Assembly (NCBI GenBank): GCA_003224145.1 | Contig: QHYN01000220.1 | Location: 1 to 38,971, forward strand | Direction: 5' to 3' | Length of the DNA: 38,971 bases | Source: Acidobacteriota bacterium | GTDB lineage: Bacteria > Acidobacteriota > Terriglobia > Acidiferrales > UBA7541 | In this document: piece after piece, positions 33,854 to 38,971 of the stretch | How the letters are laid out: the number at the start of each line of letters is the position of its first letter | Position numbering within the stretch: the stretch's first letter is position 1 | The notes under the pieces: model-generated | Database searches by the model: none | Seen by the model: only the letters and a program-made list of their open reading frames with translations | Told to the model about the DNA's origin: nothing | Translations under genes and position numbers: made by a program

Positions 33854-34229
33854 CTAATCAGCGGCAGGAATGGTGCAGAGGGCTGCGCCGCCGGCAATTC
33901 CTGCTTCTGGGCCATAACGCGCGGTCACAATCGGAATCTCCAGGCAGCGTTTGTTCAAGCACCAACCAGGCATGCGCTTGCGGATCTCCCCGAAAAAGGG
34001 ACTCAGCATGGCCGCAACGCCGCCGCCAACAATGATCACGTCGGTGCAGTTCGTCAATCGCGGCCGTCACCGCGGCCAGCCCTTCGGCCGCCGTGCCATG
34101 GGAGTTCATCGCCACGCGCGTGTGCTGATGAATTTCTCCCCGCGGATCGACGAAACCTGCCGCCACTTTCGTGCCGCCGACATCCACGCCGATTGCCCAC
34201 GCGCTTGCTTCCAACCTGGTCGTCTCCAT
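33854..34229 (-). pseudogene. ROK-family sugar kinase, internally deleted and frameshifted
   Basis: The reverse strand starts as a normal ROK kinase at the ATG at 34229: IGVDVGGTKVAAGFVDPRG (ATP-binding start) and about 50 residues up to AAIDEL. It then switches frame. The C-terminal end of a ROK protein appears in another frame: NCTDVIIVGGGVAAML, then EIRKRMPGWC and GPEAGIAGGAALCTIPAAD, ending at 33854. About 190 residues, including the DxGxGxG and Cys/His zinc motifs of a ~300-residue ROK protein, are missing. It cannot make an active kinase. It follows the sugar porter gene by 18 bases, so it was probably the kinase for the imported sugar. Confidence 0.85.
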
Positions 34230-34247
34230 TTTACGGGAGCCAATCTG

Positions 34248-35612
34248 CTAGGCCTTCGAATTGCGCTCGCTATTCGGTTTCGAGCCACTCACCGCGAAGA
34301 AGAGAATGTAAAGGTAGCAAAAGGCTGCGGCAATCAGTGCATAGTGGATTCCCTGGCCCCAACTGGTCTCACCCTGGATCATCCCCGGATAGTAATGATG
34401 GTTGATCAAGTCGCCCGTCTTACCGACAATCCAGGGAATCACTGCCCCACCTACAATCGCCATATTCAGAATGCCCGACCCGTCACCCGTCAGCGGCCCC
34501 AACTCCGCGATTCCCATGGTGAAGATGCAAGGGAACATAATGGAGTTAAACAATCCGACTGACAGAATGGACCACATCGCGACGTGCCCGCTAGTCAACA
34601 CCGAGGTGGTGACCAACAGTCCTGCCATCATCGCGGCAAAGGCCAGCAGCTTTCCCGGCTTGATTTTTTGCAGCAGGGCTGACCCGATGAAGCGGCCAAT
34701 CATGGCTCCCATCCAATACAGCGAAATGTACTTGGCGGCCTCACCCAATGCCGCCCGGTACCGCGCGGCTGCGTCTGGAATTGCGGCTGCCGAAAGAAAG
34801 CCTCCGATGTTGTCCAACGCGAGATAATTTGCAATGGAGCTGCCAATCGCGACTTCTCCACCGACATACACAAAAATTCCAATCGCGCCGAAGACAAGAT
34901 TCGGATGCCTCCAGACGGAGTCGCTAATCTTCTCGCCGATGTGGTGCCCGGCGGATTCCATCTTGGGAAGTTTGGAAAGTCCGATTCCGATGGCGAGCAG
35001 CGTCAGTGCCGTGGCGAAAAAATAGACATAAAGCCGTATCACCGCGTCCGCTGCCTGCGAGGCGCTCTGGCCCATCGCCACAGCAGTTGTTCGGAGAATC
35101 AAGTGGGCGCCGATCCAGGGAAAGATGGTGGTGCCGAGAGAATTGAAAGCCTGGGTAAGATTCAAGCGGCTGGATGCCGTCTGCGGCTTTCCCAGCACCG
35201 CGACGTAAGGATTCGCCGCCACCTGCAGGATCGTGATCCCAGTGGCCAAAAGAATTAGAGCAACCAAAAAGAATGGGAACGACGGAATCTTTGCCGCTGG
35301 AAAGAAGCCCAGGCAGGCAATCACCATGGTGAATAACCCGACCACGATGGCTCTCTTGTAGCCGATCCAATCAATGATCTTCGCCGCCGGAATCGAAAAG
35401 ACGAAATAGGCGGAAAAAAACGCCGTTTGGATCAGCATGCTCGCTGCCAGTTCGATTTTGAAAACATGCTGCACGTACGGGATCAGCACGTCGTTTAACG
35501 ACGTGAGCGAACCCCACATGAAGAAAAGCGTGGTGAGAATCGCCAGCGGACCGCTATAGTTCACCGTCGTGCTGCTCGTTACTGTTGGACTTCCAACCGA
35601 TACGTTTTCCAT
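34248..35612 (-). CDS. FHS-family (FucP/GluP-like) sugar:H+ symporter
   Basis: 454 residues with about twelve membrane helices. The N-terminal part reads LTTLFFMWGSLTSLNDVLIP, the FHS-family first helix with its (F)FxxG and N-D-(I/V)L pattern. VAANPYVAVLGKPQTASSRL and LTQAFNSLGTTIFPWIGAHL are family motifs of the FucP/GluP group. It takes up hexoses such as fucose, glucose or galactose across the inner membrane. The ROK kinase remnant lies just downstream on the same strand. Together with the flanking glycoside hydrolases this suggests uptake of sugars released in the periplasm. Confidence 0.93.
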   Translation of the reverse strand: MENVSVGSPTVTSSTTVNYSGPLAILTTLFFMWGSLTSLNDVLIPYVQHVFKIELAASMLIQTAFFSAYFVFSIPAAKIIDWIGYKRAIVVGLFTMVIACLGFFPAAKIPSFPFFLVALILLATGITILQVAANPYVAVLGKPQTASSRLNLTQAFNSLGTTIFPWIGAHLILRTTAVAMGQSASQAADAVIRLYVYFFATALTLLAIGIGLSKLPKMESAGHHIGEKISDSVWRHPNLVFGAIGIFVYVGGEVAIGSSIANYLALDNIGGFLSAAAIPDAAARYRAALGEAAKYISLYWMGAMIGRFIGSALLQKIKPGKLLAFAAMMAGLLVTTSVLTSGHVAMWSILSVGLFNSIMFPCIFTMGIAELGPLTGDGSGILNMAIVGGAVIPWIVGKTGDLINHHYYPGMIQGETSWGQGIHYALIAAAFCYLYILFFAVSGSKPNSERNSKA

Positions 35613-35820
35613 CGAAGGTCACGTCCATTTTGTTGCAGGATCCGCCGAAGCTCGCGGGTCTTTGTTTGCAGCCGCGCTGGAAGCGCGACCATCGCTCTTG
35701 AACCGCGCAGGATAATGACATAATTGTCGCGGATAAAAAACCTCTTGTGAAATGTACGCGCTGCCTTAGGAGTGGTATAAGGTTTTGCAGAATCGATATT
35801 TTATAGGTGTTGAGCAGACA
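35613..35820. other. Divergent intergenic region, porter gene versus hydrolase gene
   Basis: Contains GACATAATTGTC near 35718-35730, with 4-base inverted arms around an AT-rich centre, and TATAAG near 35776, a possible -10 for the rightward gene. No -35 partner is convincing for either direction. I see no coding content. Confidence 0.3.
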
Positions 35821-38800
35821 ATGAACACGGCTAAGTTCCTGGCTTTGGCCTTCTGTTCCGCAACTTTCTTCTTCCACGCGGCGCCTCTCCCCGCGCAAGA
35901 CTCCTCAACGGTCATTGTCCTCCACGAGGCCGGTCTGCCCGCAGCCGACTCCGCCGCATTCCCAAAGGAGCAACTGGAACGGGCTCTTCCGGGTGCACGC
36001 TTCGTCTCCGTAGAACAACTGGAATCGCTCTTGGCCGATTCCACTGCTCGTCTGCTCGTGCTGCCCTACGGTTCCGCTTTTCCCGAAGAGAGTTGGTCAG
36101 CGATTCAAGCGTTTCTCCAGCGAGGTGGAAACTTATTGGCACTCGGTGGCCGCCCGTTTACGCGGGCCGCGTATCGTGATTCTTCCGGCTGGCATCTCCG
36201 CGATTACAGCGTTCGTTTCATCCGGCAACTTTCCATCGATCAATTCCAAACCACGCCCGGCTCTGCGGGTTTGGAATTCCATGACAATCCCGACGTCCTA
36301 CTTTCTCTGCCGCGCTTTTCCTGGCAACACGCCTCCAGTCCCATCATCCGGCTTAGTGCCGTGGACCTCTATAATCGTGGCGGCTCGGCTGGCTCGATTG
36401 ACGCGCGGCTCGACCCACTAGCCTGGGGCGTGAAAGATGGCCGCAAGCTGGCCGCTCCAGCGATGGAAATCGATCACCTGCGTAATGGCTTCGATGGCGG
36501 CCGCTGGATTTTTCTGCCCGCAGAACTCGACTCACAATTTCTCGCCAGCGGCGACGCCGTCACCCTGATTCGCACGCTTGCCGAGCGCGCCCGCCACGGT
36601 TCCGAAGAATTCACCGCCCGCCCCACGCTTCCTCTTTATCTTCCCGGTGAACCCGTGGAACTAGAAGTTCTGTGGCACGCTGCCGAAAAGCCGTCCGCGC
36701 CCCTCACCGTTCGCATCAGTGAATCTCCCGAGGCTCACCCCTCGCAGCGACAAGTGCAAACCGTAAACTCGTCTGTGCCGCAAACCATATTGTTTCCGGC
36801 GCCCAAAGAAAAAGGCTTTCACGTCATCGAAGCCGAGCTCCTGGATAGCGGCAAAGTCCGCGCCACTTACCGCTCCGGCTTCTGGATTCGCGACATGGAG
36901 TTCTTGCGCTCTGGTCCGCATCTGACGGTCAATCATGATTTCTTCGAGATCGACGGTCATCCGCTCGCCGTCGTCGGCACCACCTACATGTCCAGCGAAG
37001 TCCAGCGCCTCTACTTCGATCACCCCAACGCTTATGTCTGGGACCGCGACATGGCCCAGATCCAGGCCGTTGGCCTCAACATGCTGCGCACCGGTTGGTG
37101 GACCGGCTGGGACAAATTCTGCGACGAGAACGGCCAGCCCTACGAGCGTACTCTACGCACGCTCGAGGCCTATCTGATGACCGCGCGAAAACACAGTCTC
37201 CCCGTGCAATTCAATTTCTTCGCCTTCCTTCCCGAAGTCCTCGGCGGCGTGAATTCCTATCTGGATCCTCAGGCCCTTCGCAAGCAGCAAACGCTGGTTT
37301 CCACGGTCGTTGCGCGCTTTCACGATGTTCCATTTTTGGCGTGGGACCTCATCAACGAGCCCAGCATTTCGCAGCACATGTGGATGACGCGCCCGAACGG
37401 CGATCCCATCGAGCTAGCCGCGTGGAATCAATGGCTGGCAAAGCGCTATCCCGACCGTGCAGCGCTGGCTGCCGCGTGGAACGTCCCACCAAGTTCCATC
37501 GCGGGGACCATTTCCCTTCCTCAGGAAATCGAATTCAGTTCGCGCGGCATGTATGTCGGCCACAACTCGCTCCGCGTTTACGATTATTATCTTTTCGCGC
37601 AGGAAACTTTTCTCGCCTGGGTCCGCGCCCTGCGCGACAAAATTCGTGAAACAGGCTCCGAACAACTCATCACGGTGGGCCAGGATGAAGGCGGCGTCGC
37701 GGACCGCCTCTCACCGGCTTTCTATGCGCCAACCGTCGATTTCACCACTAACCATTCCTGGTGGGGAAACGATTCGCTGCTATGGGATTCTCTTACCGCC
37801 AAGCAGCCGGGCGTCGCCATGCTGATTCAGGAGACCGGGCTGCAGCGCGAAATCAATCTGGACGAATCCGCGCGTCTCACTCCCGAGCAGGAAGCGTCCC
37901 TGTTTGAACGCAAAGTCGCGCTCTCGTTCGCGCAGGGCTCCGGTGCCATTGAATGGCTCTGGAACACCAATTGCTATATGACGGAGGCCAACGAGGCGCC
38001 CATTGGCGCGTTGCGCGCGGACAGCACGGAAAAGCCCGAAGCGACCGTGATGCGCGATTTCGCTCGTTTCGCAAAGTCTTTCCAGAACCATTTGCAAAAT
38101 CCGAAGCAGCCCTCCGTTGCGATTGTCACATCGCAAGCTGCCCAATTCTCGGTTCTCGGCGACTTGCAACTTGAAGGGCAACACAAGGCCGTTCGCGCTC
38201 TCGCCTACGGCCTGCACATCTCTCCTTTCGTCATTGCCGAAAACCAGATTGCCAGGCTAGGCTCCCCCCAGCTCGTCATTCTTCCTTCTCCTCAGTCCTT
38301 GAACGAGAACACCTGGCAAAGCCTCCTCGCTTATGTAAAAGCTGGTGGCAGTCTGCTGATCACTGGTCCCGTTTCGCGCGACGAGCACTGGCAATTTCGC
38401 GACCGGGCTCAGGACCTTGGATTAAGCGCTCGCACCGAGCCGCAAAGCTATCGCGGCGCGGGAATTCATCTGCCCGGCAAGGTTGTTCCCCTCTCGTTCG
38501 ATCAGCAAAAACAATTTGCGCTCGAAGCCCTTCGTTTCAGTGACGGCTCGACCTGGAAAGAGACTTCCGCTGGCAAAGGGAAAGTGTTCTGGTCTTCCTA
38601 TTCCGCAGAGCTGGCGGAAGGGCTCGAGCCTGCAGCAGCTTTGTACGGTTACATTCTCGGGGCCCTCAAGATCAAGCCCATGTTCGAACTACAATCACCG
38701 CTCCCGCCCAGCGTTCTGATTTACTCCACGGAACTCCAGGATTCCGTCCTTTACATCCTGGAATCGGAGGAAGCGGATGACACGCTGGTCGACTTGCGCG

Positions 38801-38907
38801 ATGCGCTCACAGGAGCGCGATTGACACTCAAGCTCCCGGCGCAACATGCCGCTCTCGCTCTCATCGCAAAGCAGGAAAAATCGGTAATCGCCAAATATGG
38901 ATTCTGA
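35821..38907 (+). CDS. Large secreted clan GH-A glycoside hydrolase with flanking Rossmann-like domains
   Basis: 1028 residues from the ATG at 35821, chosen because MNTAKFLALAFCSATFFFHA is a good signal peptide (cut after PAQ); an in-frame ATG 12 codons earlier spoils it. The TIM barrel (about 370-720) carries a clan GH-A acid/base, Glu513 in DLINEPSIS, and a probable nucleophile, Glu671 in MLIQETGLQ, 158 residues apart. Before it, residues about 25-150 form a glutamine-amidotransferase-like fold (RLLVLPYGSAFPEE, FLQRGGNLLALGG). A similar domain follows the barrel (about 755-880; QLVILPSPQSLNEN, YVKAGGSLLITGP), as in GH42 trimerisation domains. The family (GH5, GH42 or a newer one) is not clear. 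It lacks a carbohydrate-binding module that I recognise. Confidence 0.85.
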   Translation: MNTAKFLALAFCSATFFFHAAPLPAQDSSTVIVLHEAGLPAADSAAFPKEQLERALPGARFVSVEQLESLLADSTARLLVLPYGSAFPEESWSAIQAFLQRGGNLLALGGRPFTRAAYRDSSGWHLRDYSVRFIRQLSIDQFQTTPGSAGLEFHDNPDVLLSLPRFSWQHASSPIIRLSAVDLYNRGGSAGSIDARLDPLAWGVKDGRKLAAPAMEIDHLRNGFDGGRWIFLPAELDSQFLASGDAVTLIRTLAERARHGSEEFTARPTLPLYLPGEPVELEVLWHAAEKPSAPLTVRISESPEAHPSQRQVQTVNSSVPQTILFPAPKEKGFHVIEAELLDSGKVRATYRSGFWIRDMEFLRSGPHLTVNHDFFEIDGHPLAVVGTTYMSSEVQRLYFDHPNAYVWDRDMAQIQAVGLNMLRTGWWTGWDKFCDENGQPYERTLRTLEAYLMTARKHSLPVQFNFFAFLPEVLGGVNSYLDPQALRKQQTLVSTVVARFHDVPFLAWDLINEPSISQHMWMTRPNGDPIELAAWNQWLAKRYPDRAALAAAWNVPPSSIAGTISLPQEIEFSSRGMYVGHNSLRVYDYYLFAQETFLAWVRALRDKIRETGSEQLITVGQDEGGVADRLSPAFYAPTVDFTTNHSWWGNDSLLWDSLTAKQPGVAMLIQETGLQREINLDESARLTPEQEASLFERKVALSFAQGSGAIEWLWNTNCYMTEANEAPIGALRADSTEKPEATVMRDFARFAKSFQNHLQNPKQPSVAIVTSQAAQFSVLGDLQLEGQHKAVRALAYGLHISPFVIAENQIARLGSPQLVILPSPQSLNENTWQSLLAYVKAGGSLLITGPVSRDEHWQFRDRAQDLGLSARTEPQSYRGAGIHLPGKVVPLSFDQQKQFALEALRFSDGSTWKETSAGKGKVFWSSYSAELAEGLEPAAALYGYILGALKIKPMFELQSPLPPSVLIYSTELQDSVLYILESEEADDTLVDLRDALTGARLTLKLPAQHAALALIAKQEKSVIAKYGF

Positions 38908-38971
38908 ATTTCAAGGGGATTGAGAAGCCTTGGCTGTACCTTGACCATCCTCTCGGCCGGAAATTGCGGAG

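Noticed and set aside
1-38971. CRISPR arrays, insertion sequences, integrase or transposase genes
   Set aside because: No regular spacer-repeat pattern, no terminal inverted repeats with a transposase, and no integrase motifs were seen on either strand.

Overview
The window is a GC-rich stretch of bacterial chromosome, dense with genes on both strands. The gene set is a very long SLBB export protein, a GumC-type chain-length protein, a NusG-like antiterminator, a polysaccharide gene block, and a GH3 glucosidase beside an FHS-family sugar porter. This resembles soil Acidobacteriota (Terriglobia), but that assignment is inference from gene content and style only; there is no rRNA or marker gene to confirm it.

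Layout. (1) 1-7.1 kb is housekeeping or accessory DNA. It holds a truncated membrane glycosyltransferase-like gene (-), a NodU/CmcH-type carbamoyltransferase (+), an ABC-2 exporter pair (-), a membrane histidine kinase (-) and tRNA-Ser(UGA) (-). (2) 7.1-31.4 kb is one long rightward polysaccharide locus. It starts with a receiver-like protein that lacks its phospho-acceptor Asp. Then come the giant SLBB outer-membrane exporter, the GumC-like copolymerase, the NusG-like antiterminator behind a structured leader, a GDP-mannose-3,5-epimerase-like SDR, the priming glycosylphosphotransferase, a methyltransferase, a TalC-type transaldolase and a flippase. Next are two methyltransferases, a GT4 enzyme, a Wzy-like polymerase, another GT4, another methyltransferase, a third GT4, a GalE-like epimerase and a WecB/TagA/CpsF transferase. 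A heptose module closes the locus: HddA-like kinase, GmhB-like phosphatase, GmhA-like SIS protein. Many junctions are ATGA overlaps. (3) 31.5-38.9 kb is a saccharide-use block: secreted GH3 glucosidase, a decayed ROK sugar-kinase gene, an FHS (FucP/GluP) porter, and a large secreted clan GH-A hydrolase with extra Rossmann-like domains.

How it fits together. The locus encodes a nearly complete Wzy-dependent exopolysaccharide or capsule system: priming, assembly, flipping, polymerisation, chain-length control and outer-membrane export. The most interesting metabolic idea is that its transaldolase, which has Phe where fructose-6-phosphate aldolase has Tyr, could make sedoheptulose 7-phosphate for the GmhA-HddA-GmhB module, giving the locus its own heptose supply. 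No HddC nucleotidyltransferase is visible. The locus is bracketed by tRNA-Ser at one end and, at the other, by a 37-base sequence matching the 5' end of that tRNA plus its upstream region at 30 of 37 positions.
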